From: Sphaerolaimus hirsutus
Lineage: Eukaryota > Nematoda > Chromadorea > Monhysterida > Sphaerolaimidae
Assembly (NCBI GenBank): GCA_964036195.1
Contig: CAXIWS010000702.1
Location: 1 to 64,000 of the forward strand
Length of the DNA stretch: 64,000 nt
Direction: 5' to 3'
Shown piece after piece: positions 55,042 through 64,000 of the stretch (position 1 is the stretch's first letter; each line of letters begins with the position of its first letter). The notes under the pieces were generated by a model. The model saw only the letters and a list, made by a program, of their open reading frames with translations, had not been told where the DNA came from and did no database searches. A program made the translations under genes and the position numbers.

Positions 55042-55630
55042 AGCTCCCAGATATGACCTAATGTCAACATATATAGGTATATAAGACAGTGGCAATACTG
55101 TGTGATGTCATATATGACCATATAAAGGCTGTGGAGCCATGGGATAGCATTATAAGTGGAGATTTGTGTCAAAAATATCCATTTTTTTGTCGACATGTTC
55201 GTATATCGCCTTATAGTCAAATGTTCATGACTTCAGGTGAAGTTTGGCACGGAATAGTGATCAAACAACGTTATCAAATGAGGTTGTTACTTTGGGAGTG
55301 AAGTTACACACTGTGGAGGTACATCGGAAGCACATTACCTCAATATTGTATACTACAGCAACATATGACGGCTTATTAACCCATGGTAGCACATAAAAAT
55401 GGATGCTTTGATACTAAAAATGCCACAAAACCAATGAAAACAACCACCAATATCAATTTGTGTGTGAAATTGTGTGCTTGCACGCCAAAATTTTGCAAAA
55501 TACCCAGTGATTAGTAATAAAAATTTCGGTCAATGTTTTGTTTTGTTTTTAAAAACATTTCGGACATCATGTTTTTAAAAAAAAAAACGTTGTTTAAAAA
55601 AAACGTGAAAAAAAACATCGGCCAACCCTA
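55042..55630. mobile_element. Truncated hAT-like element, same family as 29,619-30,323
   Basis: The core from GCTCCCAGATATGACC to GGCCAACCCTA matches the element at 29,619 closely, but the TAGGGTTGG left end is absent. Its right end is followed by GGTGGAAAAAC repeats. Confidence 0.75.
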
Positions 55631-56165
55631 GGTGGAAAAACAGAAAATTTAGCCGGAAAATGGGAAAAGGTGGAAAAAACAGAAAATTGGGCAAGAAAAT
55701 GAAAAAAGCCTGGAAAACGAAAATTGAGCCGGAAAAATGGAAAGGGAAATGAAAAAAATATTGTGGCCGGAAAACGGAACCGAAAATGGAACTCAAACTT
55801 TAGTGGCTGGAAAATGGAAGGGAAAACGGAAAAAATTTGTCTTAAGAAAACAGAAATGGAAAACAGAAATTTGACAGCCTAGTTTTGTTCCACCGTTGCA
55901 CTTTTTGTCAACGCGTTATGTTCAAGTTCGTGGATATTGTGTCCCGACATTCTCTTTACATGCAAAAACACTGTGATTAGCAAAATATAATTTTGTAGGT
56001 GTAAATAGGGTTGAGACAATATGACTTTTCGATATCGATATTCGATATTTTTTTCTGAAACTCGATATTCGATATCAATATGATATTCGATATTAAATAT
56101 GAAAATATGCTCGATATTCGATATCGATATTTCGATAGTTTCAATATTTCGATATTTTCATGCAG
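55631..56165. repeat. Satellite remnants: GGAAAACGG then ATCGAT type
   Basis: 55,631-55,881 is GGAAAATGGGAAAA-type repeat ending TTTGACAGCCTA, the right end of the GGAAAACGG hAT-like family. 56,006-56,165 starts TAGGGTTGAGACAATATGAC and holds TCGATATCGATATTCG repeats, a fragment of the ATCGAT family. Neither has both ends. Confidence 0.6.
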
Positions 56166-56570
56166 ATGGGGCACATTGTGTTTCCATTTGGTCACAAACA
56201 TGGTTGATCATATTTTTCAATGAGTCTCGCAACAGTCAAAATGAGAGGATGAAATGAGAACAGGATTAATCTAATTTTATCAGGTGGAAAATTATTCTGC
56301 AGACATTTACATTTCATACTTGTAACTAGGGGTGGCTGGCTTTTTACATTTGAATGGTTGTTGTTTAAAAAGACTGCTAAAATTTTTTTAGCCACATTTT
56401 GGTGAAATTGTTTCCTTGTGATGCAGTTTCCTTTGTTAATAGCTTGTATTTTGTGGGGGTGTGTATACATTTCCCTTCATATAATTACTACTGTTGATAG
56501 CTCAATGAAAAATGGCATGCTATTTACATGAGATATTACTTTGTGCATTCAAAAGCATACACCTGTTAAG

Positions 56571-57019
56571 CCGGATTTACAGCTCAGCGGCATATGACGT
56601 GACATGATGACGTCGTAAACTTGATCACATCAAAATAGACAAAGGTACAGCATTGAAATTTCATGATTAGATAGTTCTAGTTCTAGTAATTGTGTGTTCT
56701 AGTTCTAGTAATTGTGTGTAATGTCCCAAAAAAAATTTATAAAATAATCATTATTTAAGTAGTTATTAATTTAACATCAAAATTTGTTGGTGACGTAAAA
56801 TGTTTGACGTAAAATGTTGATGTAGAATGTGTAAATTTTGACGTAAAATTAATAACTTATTAAATAATAATTATTTTCTTCATTTTTTAGGACATTACAC
56901 ACAATTACTAGAACTATCAAATTCTGAAATTTCAACGCTGTACCTATGTCTCTTTTGATGTAATCAATATTATGACGTCATCATTTCAAGTCAAACGCCG
57001 CTGAGCTGTAATTCCGGCT
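56571..57019. repeat. Fold-back at the inner edge of the inverted duplication
   Basis: CCGGATTTACAGCTCAGCGG (56,571) is mirrored by CCGCTGAGCTGTAATTCCGG (ending 57,019), with arms of about 170-190 bp and a short AT-rich loop with TGACGTAAAAT repeats. The right half also matches the left arm at 25,260-25,434. A 25-bp direct duplication of TTCTAGTAATTGTGTG lies near 56,678-56,720. Confidence 0.7.
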
Positions 57020-57512
57020 ATATGGCTGCAGCATCCAATTTTTGTTGGCTTCGCCCATTTATTATGCGATCAAAAATAGGTCAAAAAGAATATCAGAATA
57101 TCGAAAAAATGGTCGATATTCGATATTTTTCAAAATTTTCCATATAAATATTCGATATGAAAAAATGGTCGATATCTGATATTCAATACGATCATCCCAA
57201 TCCCAACCCTAGGTGTAAAAAGAGATGACCAGTGCTTTTTAAAGTCGCTTTAAAAAAATAGTTGCAAGGGTCTCAGCAGTTTGCAAAAGTGCTGGAAAAA
57301 TTGATAACACTCAAGCACAAGTAGGGTGTCAAATAATTTTTTTTACGGAAAACAGAAAACGGAAAGGTAAAAATATTTCACTTTACGGAAAACGGAAAAC
57401 GGAAAGGTAAAAAAAAAATTTCTGCCGGAAAACAGAAAACGGAAAAATGAAATGCCGGAAAACGGAAAGCAAAATTTTCACGGAAACGGAAAAATCATCA
57501 AAAAGTAGCCAT

Positions 57513-58846
57513 AGTGGCCATAGGAAAGGAAACACTACAACAATTTCACAGTCTAGAAGCAGTGGGAATCACTGATGACCCCTATGCAATTGATGACAAC
57601 ATTGCAGAGGAGATGATAATAAATAGCATAAAATTCAACGACAACAACAAACAATACTATATTGACTGGCTGTATAAAGAGAGTATCAGTGACCTGCCCA
57701 CAGGAAAAGCAGATCCCTTGGTGCGGTTTAAATCACTGATATGAAGATTCAACAAAGATCCAAACTTATTCGAACAATACTGGAAAGTTTTGGACAACCA
57801 ACTAGAAAAGGGAATAATTGAGATCTGTGATGACAAAACAGACAACAAAGGGATTCATTACCTGCCACACCTAGGGTTGGCCGATGTTTTTTTTTAAACG
57901 TTTTTTTTTTTTTTAAAAACGTTGTTTTTTTTAAAAAAAACGTTTTTTTTAAACAAAAAACCACGAGTTAAAAAAAAACGTTTTTTTTCCAACCCTAGCC
58001 ACACCAGCCAGTAATCACGCCGGGCAAATTGACATCATGCAGAATTGTGTACAATGGGTCGGCAGGTAAGCCCAGTTTCAACGAGTGCCTTTTTAGAGGA
58101 CCAATTACAACACCATTAGCACTGGGCCTACTCCTGAGGTTCAGGGCAGGCAATCTAGCATTAATTGCCGATATTGAAAAGGCATTTTTGCAAATAGGAT
58201 TGCATGACCAAGCTAGAGACTACACATGATTTTTCTGGCTGAAAGAGCCTCAAAACCAGTAACTGAAAATAACTTAATAGTACTTCGTTTTAAACGCGTA
58301 CTGTTTGCACTTGTCTGCAGCCCAGCAATTTTGGGAGCAGTCATAAAATACCATTTAAATGTGACAATAAACAACATGAATGAATATGAAGAAAATGAAG
58401 GGGAACAATACCAGTTGGCGATGATAATAAACAACATTTGCGTCGATAACTTCATCATGAGTGTCACGAATGAAGTTGAAGCTTTAGAACTATATTACAA
58501 AGTCAAAGCTTTATTTAACCAATGTTCTATGAACATGAGGGAATGGCTGTCAAACTCCAGATCAGTCATGAATGAAATAGCAGAAAACGACAGGAGTCCA
58601 AAGGTGAATAAAATTGTCGCAGTAATGGGCATGAAATAAAATCACCAAACAGACATGCTGGCAATATCAACACCTAAATTGCAAATTGACAGCATCACAA
58701 CACCAACCAGACGAAACTTGAATAAATTATTGGTGTCAGCATATGACCCAATTGGGTTCACAGCACCTGTTTCACTGACCCTGAAATCCCAGTTGTCAAT
58801 GCTGCTCCAAGAGACAAAAACAACACAATGGGATGAGCCAATTGAA
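57513..58846 (+). pseudogene. Captured BEL/Pao pol fragment (RT region)
   Basis: It encodes, with stops and frameshifts, the segment before RT (NLFEQYWKVLDNQLEKGIIE), the RT motifs PSFNECLFRGPITTPLALG and LIADIEKAFLQIGL, a degenerate VDNFIMSV box, and the Pao segment SAYDPIGFTAPVSLTLKS. It is closer to element A than to B. Stop codons occur near 57,742, 58,227 and 58,637. A 126-bp MITE splits it at 57,872. It has no LTR or gag and lies entirely within the hAT-like element. Confidence 0.88.
57872..57997. mobile_element. 126-bp hAT-like MITE (AAAAACGTTTTT)
   Basis: The ends are TAGGGTTGGCCGATG and TCCAACCCTA, with the exact 8-bp TSD GCCACACC at 57,864-57,871 and 57,998-58,005. Apart from the ends it is only T and A tracts with AACGTT steps. 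It is the smallest member of the family at 6093, 26,634 and 29,619. Confidence 0.93.
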
Positions 58847-59444
58847 GATAAATACAGATTGGAAAAACAATGGAAAAATGCCAGAAAACTGAAAATCGAG
58901 CCAGAAAATGGAAAAATGGCCTGGTAAAACGGAAACGGAAAGGTAAAAATTTTTCAGCCGGAAAACGGAAAAATGGGCCGGAAAAACGGAAACGGAAAGG
59001 TAAAAAATTTTCAGCTGCCGGAAAACAGAAAACGGAAAGGTAAAAATTTTTCAGCTGCCGGAAAACGGAAAACGGAAAGGTAACAATTTTTTGGCTGCCG
59101 GAAAACGGAAAACAGAAAGGTAAAAAATTTTCCTGTGGAAAGGCGGAAACGTAAAACGGAAACGGAAATTTGACACCCTAAGCACAAGGTATTTTGCAAC
59201 TTTCACATGCAAGCGTGCAATTTCAAATACACATTACATTGGAAGTTTTTTACATCTGTTTAAAAAAATTTATACCCCTTTCCATTGTCAATTTCAATTT
59301 CATTCAATTGTCATTGTAAATTTCCTGTTTTTCAGCATTTTTTCCATTTTCTGGCTCAACTTTCTGTTAGACAGCTTTTACACTGCATTTTTGTGACGAC
59401 TCCGACAACACTTGAAAAAGTTCCATAAGTCGAGTGAAAAGTTC

Positions 59445-59765
59445 CATATTCATGAGTGAAGCCTCTATCAATCATGACTTGATCAGCCCCACTGCCTAAG
59501 ACAAACATCAAATTATATACATTGCGTGTTCATGCACACTAGATCACACTTTTTTTTTGTCAGATGCTGTCACTGTATTTGTTCCAGGGGCGCTGTCGGC
59601 GGCCTTGTTTTAGGGGCAGGTGAAAACAAATCAGTGTTATCCTCTGACAACAAGAAAAAAGTGTGATCTAGTGTGCATGAACACACAATGTATATAATTT
59701 AATGTTTGTCTTGGGCAGTGGGGCTGATCAAGTCATGATCAATTGAGGCTTCACACATGAAAAAT
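59445..59765. repeat. Hairpin repeat, right-arm copy
   Basis: This is the counterpart of 24,046-24,348: TGATCAAGTCATGATC-type and GTTCATGCACACTAGATCA arms with a GC-rich loop (GGGGCGCTGTCGGCGGCC). 59,850-60,180 beyond it is the GGGAAAAATTTGCAA block shared with 22,190-22,500. Confidence 0.7.
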
Positions 59766-60305
59766 ATTTCTTATGTATTGCACAAAAATGGCTGAAACAT
59801 TGCATTTTTTGTTGTCACAGTCTCACAGTTTCTCTGTTTTAGCCAAACTGATAAAAATGCATCAAGGTTTTCAATTCTGTGAAAAAAATTTGTGAATTTT
59901 TCCCATTTCAGAGAAATTGTTGCAAATTTTTCCCATTTCTGACAAAATTGCTGCAATTTTTTCCCGTTTCCAGCAAATTTTTTGCAAATTTTCCCATTTT
60001 AATGCAAATTTTGTATTGTTTTCCATTTTCAAGCATTTCATTTTGCCATTTTCAGGAAGTGCAAATTTTTCAATTTCCATTTCCGTTTGCAAAATAGTTA
60101 TCTGTTTCCATTTCTGTTTTCTGGCAAGTGCAAATTTTTATCATTTCTGTTTTCAAAAAAAACAAACAAATTTTTGATACCCCTGGTGGGGAGGTTCGCA
60201 GGGGTTCAATATAAAAAAGGTATAGAAGCAAGAAAAGGGGAAAAATCATTAAAAGTAGGTGAAAAATAAATAAAAAAGAGCATATAAAGTACACAAAATA
60301 GCATA

Positions 60306-60757
60306 CCGTATTTCCTCGAAATACCCCCCGGGGGGTGATTGTTTCATAGTGGTCCCGAGATGGGGGGGGTTTTTCGAGGGAGGGGGTTTTTATTTCACAA
60401 GAAAATTTTTTGAATCCCAGTACGAAATCGTCGTCTGAAACGTACGCAGACGTCGAAAAATACAACAAAAACCGCCATTTATAAGGTTATGTAGACAAAT
60501 ATAAGTACGTAGATGGTATAAACACTGTTCTAACGTGATTCCGACATTGTTTTCACGTGTGTTCTGCACTACGCAGAACACAAACTGCAGTATTTGGCAT
60601 GTACGTTCTCTTTACACTCAATCTGGGGGGGGGGTATTTCGAGGGGGGGTGATTGTTTCATAGTGGTCTCGAGAGGGGGGGGTCAAACGAGGGGGGTGGG
60701 GTATTTCGAGGGGGGGGGGGATATTTCGAGGGGGGGGGGTATTTCGAGGAAATACGG
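60306..60757. mobile_element. G-run TA-MITE (CCGTATTTCCTCGAAATA)
   Basis: The inverted ends CCGTATTTCCTCGAAATACC and GGTATTTCGAGGAAATACGG are flanked by TA at 60,304-60,305 and 60,758-60,759. The left arm of the duplication lacks it (site near 22,057). The interior has several runs of seven or more G and a unique core with ACGTACGCAGACGTC and CTGCACTACGCAG. TA target and TIRs suggest a Tc1/mariner-type mover. Confidence 0.9.
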
Positions 60758-60784
60758 TAAAATATACAGTGAACACATGAACAC

Positions 60785-61001
60785 ATGGAAAAACACAGTG
60801 ATTGTGATTTTTTTCCGTGATCGGGATTGGGGTTTTAGGAATGGGATTGGGATTGGGTTTTGCAACTTCTTGGGACCAGGATCGGGATTGACATTTTGAG
60901 ATTTCAGAATCGGGATTGGGATTGGGGCTGCGGGATCGGGATCAGGACCACAAAATCCCAAAAATTTTCGGGATTCGGGATTCAGATCCGTCTGCACCCT
61001 A
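60785..61001. repeat. GGGATCGGG-type satellite remnant, right-arm copy
   Basis: Degenerate GGGATTGGGATTGGG repeats end in GCACCCTA. This is the counterpart of 21,817-22,020 in the left arm. Confidence 0.65.
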
Positions 61002-61525
61002 GACTGTGCATGCTGCAGGGTAAGCATTGCGTAAATTTCGAAATGTTAAATGTGCACAATGTTTGGATAACATTGGTGGGTACTGTGGGGGTTGCCTGAG
61101 TGATTCAACGGCTGGAAGTGCGGGCATGATTGGTCAAGAGACGCCTAGCGGTGCAGAGGTGAGGCACCACAGGATGCATGCATGCGCTGAGAGTTTGGAT
61201 GCGCTGAGAGATTGGATGCGCTGAGAGTTTCCGCCAAGCGATTTACTATCTAACTGATTCCCAAAGTGGACCAAATATTTTATACCACACTAGCATATGA
61301 CACATATTAATTACACAATAACATGAACAAATGGAAACTTTTACACCAACATTGTTTCAAAAACAATGGAAACAACCTCCAGTGGTAATGTGTACCTGAG
61401 TGGAATTGCACCAACACGAGCGCCAAACACTAATGGCGATATGGCGCAGTGCCAAGAAAGCTTCAAGAAATACAAACTGCGCTAATGAAAAACAAAACGC
61501 CCGAGTAAAAGAACGGACCTCTCAC

Positions 61526-61886
61526 CATCTGATAAAAATCCAATTTCACAAATTTCCAGTGAGCAACTCTGCCGCAGCACAAACAACAGCAAATCGACAT
61601 CACATCGTACCATTTTTGCAGTTGTCAATGCAGACCAAAAGCGACCACTCTCTGGGACTTCTTCAGACGACCTTTCATAGCAATCAAATCTGAGAAAGTG
61701 CAGCGTGATCTGCTGCAAGTGCGGAGTTGCCCCGGCCAGCGACAGCCACATGTCCCAGCCAATTTGGCAATCTTCCAGCTGCAGCTCGGTCAGGTTGGGA
61801 AGTGGGTGGGCGAAAAAGACCATCGGCATGTGACTTGTTTCCATCGAAACATTTTCCAACTTCAATTGCCGCAGTCCTGTGCACAC
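61526..61886 (-). CDS. Leucine-rich-repeat-like exon of host gene, right copy
   Basis: On the minus strand the exon follows CTGAACGCAG and ends at CAGATG|GTGAGA. It encodes VCTGLRQLKLENV, LPNLTELQLEDCQIG and TPHLQQITLHFL and ends within SCSLEICEIGFLSDG. It is 361 bp, 3 bp longer than the left copy because of an in-frame Val codon. An open frame in both copies supports selection or recent duplication. Its function as a substrate-binding LRR is inferred by pattern. Downstream exons are not identifiable before the arm's satellites. Confidence 0.7.
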
Positions 61887-62166
61887 CTGCGTTCAGAATG
61901 ACAATCTATAAATTGCGAATATTCAATCATTTGCACAGCTTTTTGTGAGAGAAACATTTTGTGCATACATTGCAAGGATAACTTGAAACACATTCTTTGA
62001 TGCGGGTTGTATTTGTGCAGCTCGGTTTCCGGACCACGATTGACAGAATTGAAGGACCAAAATTAGCCTCGAGTGAGCAGGGCTGCACATATCGTACCGC
62101 CAGGACTCCTCTTGGCAATATAACCACGTGTCTAAGTCAAACACTCGCAAAATGTCCCCTTCAAAC

Positions 62167-62436
62167 CTTCGGCTGCTGGAACAAGTGGCCCAATGCATCG
62201 ATGTTGCTTTCAAAGCTCTTCCTTCGATGACCGTAAACTGCCAGTTGACGCCACAGCCTCGGCTGGGAGTACACGAAGGTGCGCAGCCGCGAGCACAGGG
62301 GCGCCACCAGCGCGCACAGCTGTTGGGGGGCGGGGCACGCGGACAGCAGAATCGCCTCCAGCACGTGCGGCACACAAGTGGGTCCCTCCAGCAGCTGCGA
62401 GTGGTAGAACACTATATCCCTTGGAAGACCCAGCAG
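62167..62436 (-). CDS. F-box-like exon of host gene, right copy
   Basis: On the minus strand it starts after GCCTACAG and ends at CCGAAG|GTTTGA, phase 0 at both ends, 90 codons. It reads LLGLPRDIVFYHSQLLEGPT, then ACPAPQQLCALVAP and RLWRQL, a cleaner F-box start (LPRDIV) than the left copy. A 280-bp intron (61,887-62,166) joins it to the LRR exon. A hAT-like element (62,452-63,203) sits 15 bp upstream, so most of the original polypyrimidine tract has been displaced, which may affect splicing. The upstream exon is not identified with confidence; CG-rich DNA near 63,230-63,430 could contain it. Confidence 0.7.
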
Positions 62437-62451
62437 CTGTAGGCAACAAAC

Positions 62452-63203
62452 CAGAGTTGTTAAAATACCGGTATTTTTGGAAAGCGTAAGCGTAAGCGTA
62501 AATACACTTTCCAAATTTTGAGTATGGATACTGAAAGCGTAAGGTATTTTTAAAATACCTAGGAAAGCGTAAAATAAAGCGTAAGCGTAAAAAACGGATT
62601 ACAAGGTGCTCTTCCTGTTGAGCATCAGATTATCGGATTACCGTATTTACTCAAAATACCCCCTCAAAATACCCCTACCCAAAATGTGCCTAATAATGTC
62701 CAAAAAGTGAAGTTTGGTTTCTGTGCAATGCGAAACACACGTTAAAAAGAATACAGAGTTATATTAGGACAGGGCTTATAACTAGGTTAATAGGTACATA
62801 CTTATGTAAGTGTATACCTGGACGCTTATATTTTGCACTTTGAGAAAAACCCTGGGTGTATTTCGAGCAAATACGGTATCCATTATCTGACCCAAAATTC
62901 CTTATCCTAAGCCACGATATTGGTAGACGACACAATTTGCACATGTGCCGCTATTTTCACTCTGTTAGCGCACACACGTTTTTTTGTACGCTTTCTCAAT
63001 CACTTTCTGTTCCTTTCTTCCTTTTTCAAAAGCGTAAAACTAGGTTGCGTGAAAAAAATTATGCTTTTAGTACCCGGGTATTTCCGCCGGGAAAGCGTAA
63101 TAAAGCGTACGGGTATTTTACAAAAGCGTAAGCGTAAGCGTAAGTATAAATACCCATTTACCTGGGTATTTCGGGTAAGCGTATATACGCTTTTGCAACT
63201 CTG
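62452..63203. mobile_element. hAT-like MITE carrying AAGCGT satellite
   Basis: The ends CAGAGTTGTTAAAATAC and TTTTGCAACTCTG are inverted, with the exact 8-bp TSD CAACAAAC at 62,444-62,451 and 63,204-63,211. The interior has GCGTAAGCGTAAGCGTAAAT-type repeats on both sides of a core. The core contains a nested TA-MITE (62,641-62,876). CAGnG-type ends with 8-bp TSD fit hAT. Confidence 0.92.
62641..62876. mobile_element. Short TA-MITE nested in the AAGCGT element
   Basis: The ends CCGTATTTACTCAAAATACC and TGTATTTCGAGCAAATACGG are inverted and flanked by TA. It is related to the CCGTATTTCCTCGAAATA family but with few G-runs. No coding capacity. Confidence 0.75.
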
Positions 63204-63211
63204 CAACAAAC

Positions 63212-63470
63212 ACCGCATGGCAACAGCGCTCATTGGGCAACAATCATCGCATGGCAACCGCGGCACACGCACAGTGACCGTAGGCGCCTGCCAAGCTGGC
63301 GCCAGGGCGCTGCCAGCACATGAGCAGCCAACGTGCTCGCGTCCGACTGGCGCCATTCCTGCCGCGCGGCCGAATCCACTCACATGCTTTTTTTTGGTAA
63401 AAGGCACGCTGCTGCGTTCACGCCTACATTTGCGCAGTCATGTCTTTGGTTCAGCCAAATAACCTGCCCC
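63212..63470 (-). other. CG-rich stretch upstream of right gene copy
   Basis: Unlike the surroundings it is rich in GC and GGCGCC (63,285-63,370). On the minus strand an ATG near 63,354 opens MAPVGREHVGCSCAGSALAP before a possible splice site. It may be a promoter-proximal region or first exon of the minus-strand gene, but it shows no similarity to the candidate first exon of the left copy at 11,437. Confidence 0.25.
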
Positions 63471-63500
63471 TCGCATTATCAATCATTATAACCTTGTATG

Positions 63501-63740
63501 AAGTAGCATTTGAAATGTAGAGCCTTTACCGGAACTTAACCGCAACAAAATTTTTCAAGTTCTGGTAAAGATTCTTAATTTCAAATGCTACTTCATATAA
63601 GGTAGCATTTGAAATTTACAACCTTTACCGTAACTTGACCGTAACAAAATTTTTTAAGTTCCGGTGAAGGTTGTAAATTTCAAATGCTACCTTATATGAA
63701 GTAGCATTTGAAATGAAGAATCTTTACCGGAACTTGCAAA
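63501..63740. repeat. Tandem array of 99-bp palindromes
   Basis: Units start at 63,501, 63,600 and 63,699. Each is itself an inverted repeat: AAGTAGCATTTGAAAT at one end and ATTTCAAATGCTACTT at the other, with CTTTACCGGAACTT mirrored by AAGTTCCGGTAAAG inside. The third unit is cut off after its left half. Confidence 0.9.
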
Positions 63741-64000
63741 AAAATTTATTTCACCTCTAGAAAAACAAACCAAATTTAAATACTATTTTCGTGAGGGTTT
63801 GCCATCGTTACTCATGAGTGAAAGTAAAAAAAGTTTTACTTTACATTGGCTTTACAGCACGCTGATATCAGGGGTATCTTGAATTTTGACCCTCCGAGTG
63901 GTTGGATAGATAGCAAATCGCTCCTCCGGAGGGATAGATAGCTGAAAAATTTTCTGTATCAGCTATGGGGGCTAGCTGCGGGAGGGTACTGATGAACATC
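63741..64000. other. Window edge, transposon ends only
   Basis: GGGTTTGCCATCGTTA near 63,796 is the end of the TAACGATGGCAAA family (see 11,789-15,661). The motif AGCAAATCGCTCCTC near 63,918 is part of the dispersed repeat seen at 7550 and 27,310. No gene. Confidence 0.45.

Larger units (their letters stand above)
57322..59180. mobile_element. hAT-like GGAAAACGG element carrying a BEL pol fragment
   Basis: The termini TAGGGTGTCAAAT and TTTGACACCCTA are inverted, with the exact 8-bp TSD AGCACAAG at 57,314-57,321 and 59,181-59,188. The other arm of the duplication has the single uninterrupted site near 24,960. GGAAAACGGAAAGGTAAAA arrays line both ends. The interior is a piece of BEL/Pao pol (57,513-58,846), itself holding a 126-bp MITE. 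This is a three-level nest and looks like gene capture. Confidence 0.92.
56860..62430 (-). repeat. Right arm of the large inverted duplication
   Basis: This is the reverse-complement counterpart of 16,441-25,434, about 31 kb away. It keeps empty sites for elements at 17,572, 19,205 and 20,411. In turn it has private insertions at 57,322-59,180 (empty site near 24,960) and 60,306-60,757 (empty site near 22,057). The two gene copies differ by substitutions and in-frame indels, so the event is not extremely recent, unless the arms are alleles misjoined in assembly. Confidence 0.85.

Noticed and set aside
63501..63740. CRISPR-like array
   Set aside because: Units are contiguous palindromes without distinct spacers, and the genome is eukaryotic.
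1..64000. tRNA, rRNA or transposase genes
   Set aside because: No cloverleaf, rRNA segment or transposase-like frame was recognised by eye; a covariance-model scan and translated search were not possible here.

Overview
The window is animal (metazoan) nuclear DNA, AT-rich and made almost entirely of transposable elements. The evidence is a spliced host gene with GT-AG introns, BEL/Pao LTR retrotransposons (a group known only from animals), and dozens of non-autonomous DNA transposons with terminal inverted repeats (TIRs) and target-site duplications (TSDs). There is no bacterial gene organisation, CRISPR array, rRNA or tRNA gene that I can recognise. I cannot name the species. Layout: 1-11.3 kb is intergenic DNA with two candidate host exons (3069-3425 minus; 8444-8648 plus) and many hAT-like insertions, most with exact 8-bp TSDs. 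11.4-15.7 kb holds a candidate first exon and a four-level nest of transposons. 16.4-17.4 kb carries two exons of an F-box/leucine-rich-repeat-like gene. The DNA from that gene to 25.4 kb is repeated in inverted orientation at 56.9-62.4 kb, including a second copy of the gene on the minus strand. Each arm has private insertions, and the other arm often keeps the empty site, so insertion junctions can be read directly. The 31 kb between the arms is a BEL/Pao cluster. Element A (34,929-about 55,041, plus) has lost its 5' half and has frameshifts. Element B2 (27,976-34,928, minus) is a decayed relative of B, truncated in RNase H, whose LTR abuts the truncated pol of A. Element B (39,665-52,239, plus) is complete: two 1302-bp LTRs, 5-bp TSD AAAGA, primer-binding site, and one 2900-codon gag-protease-RT-RNase H-integrase-envelope reading frame, inserted into the envelope region of A. 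How the parts work together: B is the only element here that looks capable of coding for its own mobility. Both A and B fuse an envelope-like glycoprotein to the end of pol; its conserved C-terminal ectodomain pattern suggests a class III (gB/chuvirus-like) fusogen. The DNA transposons here encode no transposase and must have been moved in trans. Several share the same hAT-type end (TAGGGTTCAAACG) but carry different internal short-period satellites (ATCGAT, GGGACC or GGGATC types). Related families carry GGAAAACGG, AAAAAACGTTTTTT, GGCGCC or AAGCGT arrays. One GGAAAACGG element has swallowed a piece of BEL pol. This satellite-cargo pattern, the envelope-bearing BEL element and the inverted duplication with empty sites are the most notable features.
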